NCBI GenBank assembly: GCA_944384265.1
Contig: CALWSR010000006.1
Location: 38,185-102,184, forward strand
From: an uncultured Clostridia bacterium
Lineage (GTDB): Bacteria; Bacillota; Clostridia; Lachnospirales; Anaerotignaceae
Reading direction: 5' to 3'
DNA length: 64,000 nucleotides
The notes beneath the pieces are model-generated. The model did not search any database and was not told where the DNA came from. It saw only the letters and a program-made list of their open reading frames with translations. Position numbers and translations under genes: made by a program. How positions within the stretch are numbered: the stretch's first letter is position 1; each line of letters opens with the position of its first letter. Shown piece by piece: positions 1-8,230 of this stretch.

Positions 1-1
1 T

Positions 2-778
2 TTTTGCCATGAAGCCGAGCAGTTTACCGCCAATTTGATTTCCCGAAATCATCCTGATATTGAGATTATTTCACCGGAAGTTGATTGGGGAGAGCCGGAA
101 AAATTTCTCTCTCAGTTTTGTGAAAAACGGATTCATGTTTTTTTATTTTGTTTGGACAAAAATCCAACTGCCATTTTAAACTTTATAAACGAATTACAGA
201 ACCACAGCCAATTTGCCCATCATCCTATGGTGCTTTTTTCTCAGGACTGCCAAAACCTTACAGCCGCCTTTTGGCTGCTGCGGCCATTTTGTGCAGTTCC
301 GCTTCCTTTGACAGCAAAAAGAGCTTTGCATTTTTCAAATTATGTGCAGCATTATTATGATATTTATGAAAAAGAAAACCAACAGGTATTGGAGCTGGAT
401 TTTCCCTCCGGTTCCTATCGCTTTCCCATCAATGACATCCTTTTTGCAGAGGCCAGCAACCGTAAGGTGCTGCTTCATATGCAAAATGCAAGCATCACAA
501 ATGAAGAACAAATAGTAGAGCTTCCCCTTTCTTTTCAGCATTTTATCAAAATTCTGCCGCCAAACAGTCTTTTGCAGTCTCACCGTTCCTTTTTAATCAA
601 CCCCCGCAATGTTTTAAAGGTTGACAAAAAACAGGACCATTGGACAGCTCAGTTTTATCACAGCAATGAACAGGCCTTTATCAGCCGTTCCTACAAAAAA
701 CAAATTTTAGACAGCATATTTACACACATTCATAAAAACAACAGCATCATTGCCAAAACACAATTACCCAAGGATTGA
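2..778 (+). CDS. LytTR-domain response regulator (5' partial)
   Basis: The frame is open to the left edge of the window, so the true start lies outside; the first in-window start-like codon is a TTG at 35. The visible N-terminal part resembles a receiver domain in poor match. The C-terminal ~100 residues look like a LytTR DNA-binding domain: the segment FAEASNRKVLLH, then LLQSHRSFLINPRNVLKVD, then FISRSYKKQIL, which are the usual beta-strand and recognition landmarks. Such proteins are transcription regulators, often controlling peptide signalling, bacteriocins or cell envelope genes. No cognate kinase is visible. A hairpin at 809-828 separates it from aroF, so it is probably a separate transcript. 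The LytTR assignment is firm; the receiver domain is inferred. Confidence 0.85.
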   Translation, partial: FCHEAEQFTANLISRNHPDIEIISPEVDWGEPEKFLSQFCEKRIHVFLFCLDKNPTAILNFINELQNHSQFAHHPMVLFSQDCQNLTAAFWLLRPFCAVPLPLTAKRALHFSNYVQHYYDIYEKENQQVLELDFPSGSYRFPINDILFAEASNRKVLLHMQNASITNEEQIVELPLSFQHFIKILPPNSLLQSHRSFLINPRNVLKVDKKQDHWTAQFYHSNEQAFISRSYKKQILDSIFTHIHKNNSIIAKTQLPKD

Positions 779-808
779 CACAGTTTATTGCAAATAGTAA
801 AATGGTAC

Positions 809-832
809 AAAATAGTATGTACTATTTTTTAT
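809..832 (+). terminator. Hairpin with T-run after LytTR gene
   Basis: Nine-bp perfect arms (809-817 and 820-828) with a two-base loop, followed by further T residues. It lies between the LytTR gene and the aroF ribosome binding site and most likely ends the LytTR transcript. Confidence 0.6.
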
Positions 833-858
833 TACAAAAATACAGGAGGGATTAAAAC

Positions 859-1872
859 ATGATTGTTGTTATGAAACAAACGGCAACAGAAGATAATATA
901 CAGTCTATCATTGCAAAGCTGCATTCCTTGGGATTGGATGCACATCTTTCCAGAGGTGCTTCTATTACACTCATTGGTGTGGTGGGAGATAAATCAAAAT
1001 TTTTGGCAGAAAATCCACAAATTATGCCCGGTGTGGAAAGATTGGTCCCTATCAGCGAATCCTACAAGCTGGCAAACATCAAATTTCATCCGGAGCAAAC
1101 TGTCATTGATGTAAACGGCATCAAAATCGGAGGCGGCCATTTCACCATCATTGCAGGCCCCTGTGCCATTGAAAGCTATGACCAGCTTATGGCTTCTGCC
1201 ATTGCCGCAAAAAATGCCGGCGCACAGATATTAAGAGGCGGCGCATATAAACCCCGCACATCCCCCTATTCCTTTCAGGGCCTGGAGGAGGAAGGCCTGC
1301 GTTATATGGCGGATATCAGAAAAGAAACGGGTATGGCCGTTGTTACAGAGGTCACTAGCTGCAAAGCCATGGAAACAGCAGTCAATTATGTGGACATACT
1401 GCAAATCGGTGCCAGAAATATGCAGAATTTTGAGCTGTTAAAAGAAGTGGGAAAAGCCAATTTGCCTGTTTTGTTAAAAAGAGGACTTTCTGCCACCATT
1501 GAGGAATGGCTCAATGCGGCAGAATATATTATGAGTGAGGGAAACCAAAATGTAATGCTTTGCGAAAGAGGGATACGCACCTACGAAACAAGCACCAGAA
1601 ACACATTGGATATCAGTGCTGTGCCTGTTTTGCGCACAAAAACCCACTTGCCTATTTTGGTGGACCCAAGCCATGCCTCCGGCATCCGGGATTATGTTGC
1701 TCCCCTTAGCCGTGCCGCCATTGCCGTTGGTGCAGACGGGCTGGAAATTGAAGTGCATCCAAACCCTGCCTGTGCCCTTTCTGATGGCCCTCAATCCTTA
1801 AATCCACAGGATTTTAAAGCCCTTTGTCAAGAGCTGAAGCCTTATATACAATTAGCAGGAAGGAAGTTTTAA
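859..1872 (+). CDS. aroF: 3-deoxy-7-phosphoheptulonate synthase (DAHP synthase, type I beta)
   Basis: Condenses phosphoenolpyruvate and erythrose 4-phosphate to DAHP, the first step of the shikimate pathway in the cytosol. At 337 residues it has the Thermotoga/Bacillus-like layout: an N-terminal ferredoxin-like regulatory domain (about 1-70) and a TIM barrel. The barrel shows IAGPCAIES, the RGGAYKPRTSPYSFQG substrate loop, LLKRGLSATIEEW and LVDPSHASG. The ATG at 859 follows an AGGAGGG site at about 10 bases. tyrA starts 2 bases after the stop, so the two are cotranscribed. Feedback inhibition through the N-terminal domain is expected from the family but is not shown by the sequence. Confidence 0.97.
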   Translation: MIVVMKQTATEDNIQSIIAKLHSLGLDAHLSRGASITLIGVVGDKSKFLAENPQIMPGVERLVPISESYKLANIKFHPEQTVIDVNGIKIGGGHFTIIAGPCAIESYDQLMASAIAAKNAGAQILRGGAYKPRTSPYSFQGLEEEGLRYMADIRKETGMAVVTEVTSCKAMETAVNYVDILQIGARNMQNFELLKEVGKANLPVLLKRGLSATIEEWLNAAEYIMSEGNQNVMLCERGIRTYETSTRNTLDISAVPVLRTKTHLPILVDPSHASGIRDYVAPLSRAAIAVGADGLEIEVHPNPACALSDGPQSLNPQDFKALCQELKPYIQLAGRKF

Positions 1873-1874
1873 AT

Positions 1875-2972
1875 ATGTTTTCTAAAATCGGCATCATTGG
1901 GCTGGGGTTGATTGGCGGTTCTCTTGCAAAGGCTTTTCGCTCCAGAACCTCTGTGCAGACCATTGTGGCATTCAACCGTCATGAGGATGTGCTGATAGAA
2001 GCAAAAAAACAACACATCATTGATGCATATGCCACAGAAATCACAGAGCTGTTTTCCGACTGCGACATCATTTTCATTTGTACTCCTGTACAAAAAATAA
2101 TGGAATATACACAAAAACTGCTCCCCTTTGTTTCAAAAAACTGTATTATATCTGATGTAGGCAGTACAAAGGGAGAAATCTGCAAAAATATGTCTGCTTT
2201 TTCAAATCATTTTTTATACATCGGAGGCCATCCTATGACCGGCTCGGAGCGGTTTCGATACCACGCCTCCAAGGAACACCTTTTTGAAAATGCATACTAC
2301 ATTTTAACACCCGGTGCCTCTGTGCCGGAGCAAAGGGTAAAGGCCTTTTCTGAGCTGATACAATCCATTGGTGCCATCACTGTGATACTTTCTGCACAGG
2401 AGCATGATTATATTGTGGCCTCCATCAGCCATGTACCCCATGTGGTAGCCTCTGCACTTGTGCATACCGTCAAAAAGCTGGACACACCAAACCATTATAT
2501 GCATTTGCTGGCCGCAGGAGGCTTTAAAGATATCACCAGAATCGCTTCCTCCAGTGCAGATATGTGGCAGGGCATTTGCATGGAAAACAGAGAGCAAATA
2601 CTTTCTGTGCTTTCCTGCTTTGAAGCTGTCATTCAAGACATGAAGCAGCAGCTTATATCAGAGCAATATTCTCATATCTATCAATATTTTGATACTGCCA
2701 GAATTTACAGAGATTCCTTTGGTTCTGTCACCCCAAAAAGCTTTGTCAAACGCTATGAAATTTCTGTGGATGTGCTGGACCGTCCGGGAAGCATTGCCAT
2801 CATTGCCGTACTGTTTTCCAGCCATGGCATTAACATCAAAAATATGAGTATCATCAACAACAGAGAACAGGAACAGGGCGTACTTTATTTTGCATTTGAT
2901 ACAGAAGAAGAAAGACAAAAAAGTATAGAACTGCTTCGGAGTTTAAACTATGACGTTTTTGTAAAGGATTGA
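1875..2972 (+). CDS. tyrA: Prephenate dehydrogenase with C-terminal ACT domain
   Basis: Oxidatively decarboxylates prephenate to 4-hydroxyphenylpyruvate in tyrosine synthesis, using NAD(P). The 365-residue protein begins with a Rossmann motif (KIGIIGLGLIGGSLAKAF). It then has the family landmarks GGHPMTGSE and SHVPHVVASAL in the helical dimerisation domain. The last ~75 residues (from about YEISVDVLDRPGSIA) are an ACT domain, the usual site of tyrosine feedback. The frame is open back to an alternative start at 1824, but the ATG at 1875 sits just after the aroF stop behind GGAAGGAAG, and the protein starts exactly at the nucleotide-binding strand, so I chose 1875. aroA follows after 8 bases. 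Confidence 0.96.
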   Translation: MFSKIGIIGLGLIGGSLAKAFRSRTSVQTIVAFNRHEDVLIEAKKQHIIDAYATEITELFSDCDIIFICTPVQKIMEYTQKLLPFVSKNCIISDVGSTKGEICKNMSAFSNHFLYIGGHPMTGSERFRYHASKEHLFENAYYILTPGASVPEQRVKAFSELIQSIGAITVILSAQEHDYIVASISHVPHVVASALVHTVKKLDTPNHYMHLLAAGGFKDITRIASSSADMWQGICMENREQILSVLSCFEAVIQDMKQQLISEQYSHIYQYFDTARIYRDSFGSVTPKSFVKRYEISVDVLDRPGSIAIIAVLFSSHGINIKNMSIINNREQEQGVLYFAFDTEEERQKSIELLRSLNYDVFVKD

Positions 2973-2980
2973 TATAAAAT

Positions 2981-4261
2981 ATGAATCAAATCATTACACC
3001 AAAAAACAACATTCATGCCGCCATTACCGTACCGGGAGATAAATCCATATCTCACAGAAGCATTATGTTTGGCGCACTGGCAGAGGGTATCACAGAAATA
3101 GAAGGCTTTTTGATGGGAGAGGATTGCCTTTCCACTATTTCCTGCTTTCAAAAGCTGGGCATAGACATACAAAAACAGTCTGAAAAAATCATTGTTCACG
3201 GAAAAGGACTTCATGGGCTGACTGCCCCCGCCCAAACGCTGGATGTGGGAAACAGCGGCACAACCCTCAGACTGCTCAGCGGCATTTTAGCAGCACAGCC
3301 CTTTTGCTCTCATCTGACAGGAGATGCCTCTATACAAAAGCGTCCCATGAACCGTGTGGCCGCCCCCCTGCGTCAAATGGGCGCTGTGCTGAACGGAAGG
3401 GACAGCCAAAATTTGTTTGCCCCTTTTACAATAGAAGGCAGAAAATTAAATGGCATTACTTACACACTGCCTGTTGCCAGCGCACAGGTAAAAAGTGCCG
3501 TTTTGCTGGCCGGCCTTTTTGCAGAGGGACAAACAGCCGTCATTGAGCCGGAGGCCACCAGAAATCATACAGAAATTATGCTGGAGCATATGGGTGCAAA
3601 TATCAAAAAAATAGGAAATACCATTTACTGCAATCCTGTTTCCCAATTACACGGCACAAAAATTGCAGTGCCGGCAGATATTTCCTCCGCCGCATATTTT
3701 ATGGTGCTGGGCTGTGTCTGCAAAAACAGCAGACTGCTTCTTAAAAATGTAGGCATCAATGAAACCAGAACTGGTATTATTGACGTACTCAAAGCCATGG
3801 GCGGCAACATTGCCATAGAAAATGAAAGCGTTGTAAATGGAGAAAAAAGAGCCGATATTGTTGTCAAAACAGCTTCATTGCATGGTACAACCATTGGCGG
3901 AGAGGATATTCCCCGTTTGATTGATGAAATCCCTGTCATTGCAGCTGCCGCCTGCTTTGCAGAAGGCACCACTATCATAAAGGATGCTCAGGAATTGAAG
4001 GTAAAGGAATCCAACCGTATTGACACTGTGGTGACAGAGCTGAAAAAATTTGGAGCAGATATTGCAAAAACAGAAGACGGTATGATTATAAAAGGAGGAA
4101 AGCCCTTACATGGCTGCACCACACAAAGCTATCACGACCACCGCATTGCCATGTCCATGGCAGTGGCCGGCATTTGCGCCCAGGGCAAAACCACCATTGT
4201 GGATGCAGAATGTGCAAACATTTCTTTTCCTCATTTTTATGACATATTAAACAATTTATAA
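2981..4261 (+). CDS. aroA: 3-phosphoshikimate 1-carboxyvinyltransferase (EPSP synthase)
   Basis: Transfers the enolpyruvyl group of PEP to shikimate 3-phosphate, the sixth step of the shikimate pathway. Full length at 426 residues with the family signatures: PGDKSISHR near the N-terminus, LDVGNSGTTLRLLSG, the RPM..R region (QKRPMNRVAAPL), VKSAVLLAG, RNHTEIML and the C-terminal KVKESNR and DHRIAMSMAVAG. GNSGTTLRLLSG, rather than the glyphosate-sensitive GNAGT form, suggests a class II-like enzyme; that is an inference from family knowledge. It is the last of the three clear aromatic genes. No other aro gene is present in the window, so the rest of the pathway is encoded elsewhere. Confidence 0.97.
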   Translation: MNQIITPKNNIHAAITVPGDKSISHRSIMFGALAEGITEIEGFLMGEDCLSTISCFQKLGIDIQKQSEKIIVHGKGLHGLTAPAQTLDVGNSGTTLRLLSGILAAQPFCSHLTGDASIQKRPMNRVAAPLRQMGAVLNGRDSQNLFAPFTIEGRKLNGITYTLPVASAQVKSAVLLAGLFAEGQTAVIEPEATRNHTEIMLEHMGANIKKIGNTIYCNPVSQLHGTKIAVPADISSAAYFMVLGCVCKNSRLLLKNVGINETRTGIIDVLKAMGGNIAIENESVVNGEKRADIVVKTASLHGTTIGGEDIPRLIDEIPVIAAAACFAEGTTIIKDAQELKVKESNRIDTVVTELKKFGADIAKTEDGMIIKGGKPLHGCTTQSYHDHRIAMSMAVAGICAQGKTTIVDAECANISFPHFYDILNNL

Positions 4262-4334
4262 AAACTGTTTTTCAAAGAAATATACTGTGTAAAAGAATGT
4301 ACATTCAGACATAAAAAACAGCCAACTGATTGAA

Positions 4335-4480
4335 AGAATGGGCCAACCTGAGCAAAAAGGCGTCATCCATGGGCAGACGAGTGGGGGCATAGGATATGGA
4401 TGCCTTTAAAATCCATTACCAATATACAAAAGTGTAAATCACTTTCATAACGATTTGTGCCGCCGGCAAAAAGGCGGCGG
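4335..4480 (+). promoter_or_regulatory. Structured leader with alternative pairings before the GDSL gene
   Basis: The 232-base gap between aroA and the GDSL gene is richer in G and C than other spacers. ATGGAT at 4396-4401 can pair with ATCCAT at 4365-4370 (extended by GGC at 4359-4361 with GCC at 4402-4404) or with a second ATCCAT at 4411-4416, so two folds exclude each other. A separate strong hairpin, GCCGCC (4459-4464) with GGCGGC (4473-4478), ends 15 bases before the start codon. This resembles a riboswitch or attenuator layout. It does not match any class I can recall. Confidence 0.4.
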
Positions 4481-4493
4481 AATGGAGAGGAAC

Positions 4494-5147
4494 ATGATAC
4501 AAACAACCATTGTTGCTTTTGGAGACAGTTTAACATTTGGTTATGGCGTAAGCCGGAGTATTACCTATACAAGCCGGCTGGAAGCATTTTTGCCCCAGTG
4601 TTATCCCTGTGTCAACTGGAAAATACAAAACAGCGGTGTCAACGGCCACACCACAAGAGAAGGAGTCGAACGCTTGGAAAAAGACGTTTTAAGCTATCAT
4701 CCTAATATTGTGTTTATATTATTTGGCTCAAATGACAGCTCCTTTTTGGAGGCCCAATACCGCACTCCCTATGAATATGAAAAAAATCTTTGTACTATGA
4801 TAGAGCAAATTCAAAAGCACCATAATCATACAGGACTGCACCATCCCATTGCTGTGCTGATTACCCCTCCCCCTGTTGTGGATACAGATTTTTATCCTTT
4901 TACCACCACAGAAAGAGTGGAAAAATATGCTCAAATTGTCAAAAATGTGGCAAAGCAATATGACTGTCCTGTGATTGACTTTTTTAAAGCATTGCAGGAA
5001 TTGGGGCAAACAGATTCTTTTGAAAGCTTTTTTCAGCAGGATGGTATTCATTTAAGTCCCAAGGGCTATGACCATTTATATGACTGTATTTTTTCTGCAT
5101 TGACACTGTTGGTGGATAAAAACGGCATTTTAAAAGAAACATTTTAA
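4494..5147 (+). CDS. SGNH/GDSL-type hydrolase (lipase/esterase family)
   Basis: A 217-residue cytosolic-looking protein with no signal peptide. It carries SGNH landmarks: block I AFGDSLTFGYG with the nucleophilic Ser, a Gly in NSGVNGHTTREG, block III Asn in LFGSNDSSF, and block V DGIHLSPKGYDHL with the catalytic Asp/His pair. Such enzymes hydrolyse acyl esters, thioesters or acetylated sugars; the substrate cannot be read here. Starts are possible at 4455 (TTG), 4482 (ATG) and 4494 (ATG). I favour 4494 because GGAGAGG lies just before it, although the 3-base spacing is tight, so 4482 stays possible. It follows aroA behind a structured leader and ends in a terminator at 5186-5216. Confidence 0.88.
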   Translation: MIQTTIVAFGDSLTFGYGVSRSITYTSRLEAFLPQCYPCVNWKIQNSGVNGHTTREGVERLEKDVLSYHPNIVFILFGSNDSSFLEAQYRTPYEYEKNLCTMIEQIQKHHNHTGLHHPIAVLITPPPVVDTDFYPFTTTERVEKYAQIVKNVAKQYDCPVIDFFKALQELGQTDSFESFFQQDGIHLSPKGYDHLYDCIFSALTLLVDKNGILKETF

Positions 5148-5185
5148 ATCATTTTTCCATAAAAAAAGAGAGGCAAATGTCATTT

Positions 5186-5216
5186 GAAGTAGAATTTTTG
5201 ATTCTGCTTCTTTTTT
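5186..5216 (+). terminator. Rho-independent terminator after GDSL hydrolase
   Basis: GAAGTAGAAT (5186-5195) pairs with ATTCTGCTTC (5201-5210), with one G-U, followed directly by six T residues. Confidence 0.85.
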
Positions 5217-5251
5217 ATGCAAAATAAAAACTGCTATTTTTGTGTTGCTTG

Positions 5252-5373
5252 TTTTTTTCATGGCTTGCATCAAAAACCACTCATTTCATGGCCAGTAGCT
5301 GTTTGCCGGCCTTCCTTACAGGAGCGGCTGGGGCAAACCCTTTCTAAAGGGCATGAAATTCCTTAATATAGGA
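5252..5373 (+). ncRNA. Tandem structured RNA-like repeat, copy 1
   Basis: First of two copies of a ~122-bp unit in a gene-free stretch. Its predicted fold is a closing stem ATTTCATG (5283-5290) with CATGAAAT (5352-5359), an inner stem GTTTGCC (5301-5307) with GGCAAAC (5332-5338), and a short hairpin around CCCTTTC/AAAGGG (5338-5351). The second copy keeps these stems although the apical loop differs, which is what selection on structure would leave. The unit ends in a small CCT/AGG hairpin followed by a T-run. No coding frame is conserved. The function is unknown and the strand is inferred from the T-run. Confidence 0.55.
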
Positions 5374-5374
5374 C

Positions 5375-5508
5375 ATTTTTTTCATGCTTTTCATCAAAAA
5401 CCACTCATTCATGGCCAGTAGCTGTTTGCCGGCCTTCCCTGTGAAAACGGCTGAGGCAAACAGCTTCTAAAGGGCATGAAATTCCTTAATAAGGTTGTTT
5501 TTTTTCAC
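5375..5508 (+). ncRNA. Tandem structured RNA-like repeat, copy 2
   Basis: Second copy of the unit at 5252-5373. CATGGCCAGTAGCTGTTTGC is identical in both copies, as are AAGGGCATGAAATTCCTTAA and CATCAAAAACCACTCAT. The loop of the inner hairpin has changed from TTCCTTACAGGAGC to TTCCCTGTGAAAAC while the flanking GTTTGCC/GGCAAAC stem is kept. It ends with CCTTAATAAGG followed by a long T-run, a terminator-like end. It lies immediately upstream of the promoter of the stalk-domain gene. It could be a duplicated small RNA or a tandem cis-regulatory element. Confidence 0.55.
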
Positions 5509-5530
5509 TTGTTATGCTATATTAAATGTA

Positions 5531-5558
5531 TTATACAAAACAACTGTTTTGCTATAAT
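5531..5558 (+). promoter_or_regulatory. Sigma-A-like promoter of stalk-domain gene
   Basis: TTATAC (5531-5536), a 16-bp spacer and a perfect TATAAT (5553-5558), 38 bases before the start codon at 5596. The -35 box is imperfect. Confidence 0.5.
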
Positions 5559-5595
5559 CATATTTTTATTTGAAAAAAGAAGGAGGTAGTTATGT

Positions 5596-7329
5596 ATGAA
5601 ACACATTTTCAGAAGGCTGACTGCTTTGTTTACTGCTTTTACCATGACAGCCGGTATTTCTGTAACGGCATTGGCAGCACAAAACGGCAGCTTTGATTTA
5701 CAAATCAATGGGGAAATTGTGGCATTTGAGGATTTGAAGCCCATCAACCGCAACAACAGAATTTTTGTTCCTTTTCGTGACACACTGGAGGCACTGGGGG
5801 CAGAGGTTTCTTATGACAATGCCACTCACACAACCACTGCTGTAAGAGGAGATACAACCATTGCCTTTTCACCCGGTCAAACCTCTGTTACCGTAACAGA
5901 AAACGGTGTCACACAAGAGCTGGAAACCTCTATGGTCATTTCCTCAGGAAATGCTTATATTCCCGTTCGCTTTTTGGGAGAGGTTTTTGACTATCCGGTA
6001 GGCTGGGACAGTGCAGAAAAAACAGCTTTGCTCATTGATACAGACACAATTTTAGAGCAGGCCGGTTCTTTTTCATTGATGAACCGTTATTTAGAATATT
6101 CTAATACATATAACACACAGCCATATGTTTTTAAAGGCACATTTTCATTCAGTGTAGATATGCCCGGAGATGAAACAACAGCTGCCATTATGCCAATTTC
6201 CGGCACAGGTACACTGGAAGGCATTTCCGAAGCAGACAAATTGAATATGTCCACTGCAATACAGCTGGATACTGCAAAACTGAAAAACTACATTGCAACA
6301 GAAGCACCGGATGAAGCTTCTGCCACTGCCGCAAACTATGTTGTCAGCACATTAGAAAATATCAATTTTGACTATATCATGGACATTTCTTCCGGAAAAA
6401 TGTATATGCATTCTCCTTTGTTTACTCTTTTGGGTATGCCGGAGGATGCTTGGATTTTGATTGATTTAGACGGATTGTATGCTTCTATGGGAATGGATGT
6501 TTCATTGTCTGAGCTGATGGAAACCATGACAACAAATGACTTTGAATCCTATTTAAAAACATCATTGGCTTCTGTCCCTTTAACAAGTGTCAATGATTAT
6601 GCAGCCTTTGAAGACTCCATTTCCGTATTCCAAGCTCTTTTCAGTGATGCTGCATTTCAGCAGCAGGCGGACGGATATGTTTCACAAATCAATATTGATA
6701 ATGAAACAGCATATGTTCATATGACCACAAAGCTGTTGGAAACAAATGGTGCAATTTCTGGATATGCTTTGGACCTCTCGGCAGAGGATTCCAGCACAAA
6801 TTCCGTCTCTCTTTCCATTTCTCAGTCAAATGATGCTGCTTCCGGTCAGTTCCAGTTTCATTTGACCAATCTGCTTACAATGGCATTTGACTACAACATG
6901 ACAATGGAGCCAACCACCCAGCAAGCATTGAGCCAGCCTGATTCCAACAATATCATTGATATGATGGAAATGGCAAACTATACAGCTACACCAGCAATAC
7001 CTGAGGAAGTGGCGGCAACACCAATCACAGAAGATACCTCTGCTGTTATGGAGGACTCTTCTGCTGTTGCTGAAGATTCTGCCGCTGAAGATTCTGCTAC
7101 TGCCGAAGATTCTGCCGCTGCCGAAGATTCTGCTGCTGCCGAAGATTCTGCTGCTGCCGAAGATTCTGCCGCTGCTGAAGATTCTGCTGCTGCCGAAGAT
7201 TCTGCTGCTGCCGAAGATTCTGCTGCTGCCGAAGATTCTGCTGCTGCCGAAGATTCTGCCGCTGCCGAAGATTCTCCTGCCACAGAAGATTCTGAAAACA
7301 CAGTAAAGGAAGATATTGCTGCATCATAA
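5596..7329 (+). CDS. Secreted stalk-domain protein (copper amine oxidase N-terminal-like) with acidic repeat tail
   Basis: The 577-residue precursor starts with a signal peptide (RR, a hydrophobic core, ALAAQ at about 28). The next ~120 residues are a stalk domain of the Cu_amine_oxidN1 type: LQINGEIVAF, NRIFVPFRDTLEALGAEV, ISSGNAYIPVRFLGEVFDY. In Firmicutes these domains occur on extracellular, wall-bound proteins and do not imply amine oxidase activity. The middle (about 155-460) is a beta-rich region of a lipoprotein-like type that I cannot name. The tail is a run of AAAEDS hexapeptides, acidic and low-complexity, with no sortase signal. The ATG at 5596 has AGGAGG at 5581-5586. Its own promoter and terminator suggest a single-gene transcript. 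Confidence 0.85.
   Translation: MKHIFRRLTALFTAFTMTAGISVTALAAQNGSFDLQINGEIVAFEDLKPINRNNRIFVPFRDTLEALGAEVSYDNATHTTTAVRGDTTIAFSPGQTSVTVTENGVTQELETSMVISSGNAYIPVRFLGEVFDYPVGWDSAEKTALLIDTDTILEQAGSFSLMNRYLEYSNTYNTQPYVFKGTFSFSVDMPGDETTAAIMPISGTGTLEGISEADKLNMSTAIQLDTAKLKNYIATEAPDEASATAANYVVSTLENINFDYIMDISSGKMYMHSPLFTLLGMPEDAWILIDLDGLYASMGMDVSLSELMETMTTNDFESYLKTSLASVPLTSVNDYAAFEDSISVFQALFSDAAFQQQADGYVSQINIDNETAYVHMTTKLLETNGAISGYALDLSAEDSSTNSVSLSISQSNDAASGQFQFHLTNLLTMAFDYNMTMEPTTQQALSQPDSNNIIDMMEMANYTATPAIPEEVAATPITEDTSAVMEDSSAVAEDSAAEDSATAEDSAAAEDSAAAEDSAAAEDSAAAEDSAAAEDSAAAEDSAAAEDSAAAEDSAAAEDSPATEDSENTVKEDIAAS
7066..7275 (+). repeat. In-frame 18-bp tandem repeat encoding AAAEDS
   Basis: Nine uninterrupted 18-bp units (7114-7275), preceded by shorter or variant units (AVAEDS, AAEDS, ATAEDS). 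Units differ only by synonymous GCT/GCC changes. The array is of a kind that changes copy number by slippage, which would lengthen or shorten the acidic tail without breaking the frame. Confidence 0.9.
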
Positions 7330-7350
7330 AAAAGCAGTGTTAAATCAAAA

Positions 7351-7383
7351 CAGCCGTCATTTTCAGTACAGAAATGGCGGCTG
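7351..7383 (+). terminator. Hairpin terminator after stalk-domain gene
   Basis: CAGCCGTCATTT (7351-7362) pairs with AAATGGCGGCTG (7372-7383). The stem is strong; the T-tract after it is weak. Confidence 0.6.
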
Positions 7384-7474
7384 AACTATTTTAGTCATCA
7401 CAGAAACGAATATCATAAAACAAAATTTATCATATATCCCTTTCATAATATTTCAATTACATTTAACAGCAATC

Positions 7475-7675
7475 TCATGCCCTTTTCTGCCCATGGTTCA
7501 GCAAAGAAATTTCAATTTCTGTATTGACATTGCCTCCATATTCCTCATGATAAAATTCTGTGTTATATTGTGCTTTCCATATTGTGACCCTATCATATTG
7601 AAAATGGATATAAATGCCATTTTCAGCCTCTTTTTTATCCACTGCTTTTTTTATTTTTTCAAAGCTGTTTATCAT
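7475..7675 (-). CDS. Small hypothetical protein or gene remnant
   Basis: A 66-residue frame beginning MINSFEKIKKAVDKKE and ending with a plausible soluble sequence (HFQYDRVTIWKAQYNTEFYH). The frame is open further upstream to 7840, but that part runs into a dispersed repeat (7756-7883) and loses protein character, so I start at the ATG at 7675. A possible 19-codon frame just upstream overlaps this ATG in an ATGA arrangement behind GAGGAG. I do not recognise a family. It may be a small real gene or the 3' end of a decayed one, like the other fragments of this reverse-strand region. Confidence 0.35.
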   Translation of the reverse strand: MINSFEKIKKAVDKKEAENGIYIHFQYDRVTIWKAQYNTEFYHEEYGGNVNTEIEISLLNHGQKRA

Positions 7676-7755
7676 ACCTCTGCAAAAGCATGGAAGTCTA
7701 ATTTTGTATAAAAGCATAAATAAAAATCCATATTTCTTCTCCTCAGCATAGCCAG

Positions 7756-7883
7756 ATTCTGTTACTTTAATATGAAATAGAAAGCTATAAAACACTGCTT
7801 CTGCCCTTAAATCCAGCTCTCTGCTTTTCTCCCCTTCCACAGCCTGTCAAAAGAGCCTCCAATCTTTTTGTTTGCTTTTTTTT
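7756..7883 (+). repeat. Dispersed repeat family, copy A
   Basis: Runs from ATTCTGTTACTTTAATATGA through GAAATAGAAAGCTATAAAAC to a T-rich end TTTGTTTGCTTTTTTTT. It aligns with the reverse complement of 44919-45058, whose start reads ATTCTGTTGCTTTCATATGA and then AATAGAAGGCTATAAAA. The remaining bases to the pentapeptide gene (7884-8230) are A/T-rich and hold no gene that I can support. Confidence 0.6.
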
Positions 7884-8230
7884 AAAGCAGCGTCCATCTC
7901 TTTGGTACATTTTTAAAATTCATATTTTCAATGCCATATCATTTTTCATATTAACGTAACACATCCATAGCCACAAAACCCATTTCTTTTGATGCTTCTG
8001 TGGGTTTCAAGCTATATTTTATCCATTGCCTTTCCTTTCTTATCTAAAAGCCCAAGCAATGGAATTTTTCTTTTTTACCATGAAGGATTTAGAGGCATTT
8101 GCAGCACTTGCAAGCTTTTTGGTTTCTTTCAAACAAAGCAATACCATTTTCATTTTACCATATCATAGAAAATCCACTTGTTTTTTTCACTTATGCAATA
8201 AAATGAAATAGCAAATTTATTTCTTCTTTT

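Noticed and set aside
5252..5508. CRISPR-like repeats
   Set aside because: Only two units of about 122 bp with structured content and no short repeat-spacer pattern or cas genes.
6978..7301. Reverse-strand frame rich in AESSAAA
   Set aside because: Mirror image of the 18-bp repeat array of the stalk-domain gene; no ribosome binding site.
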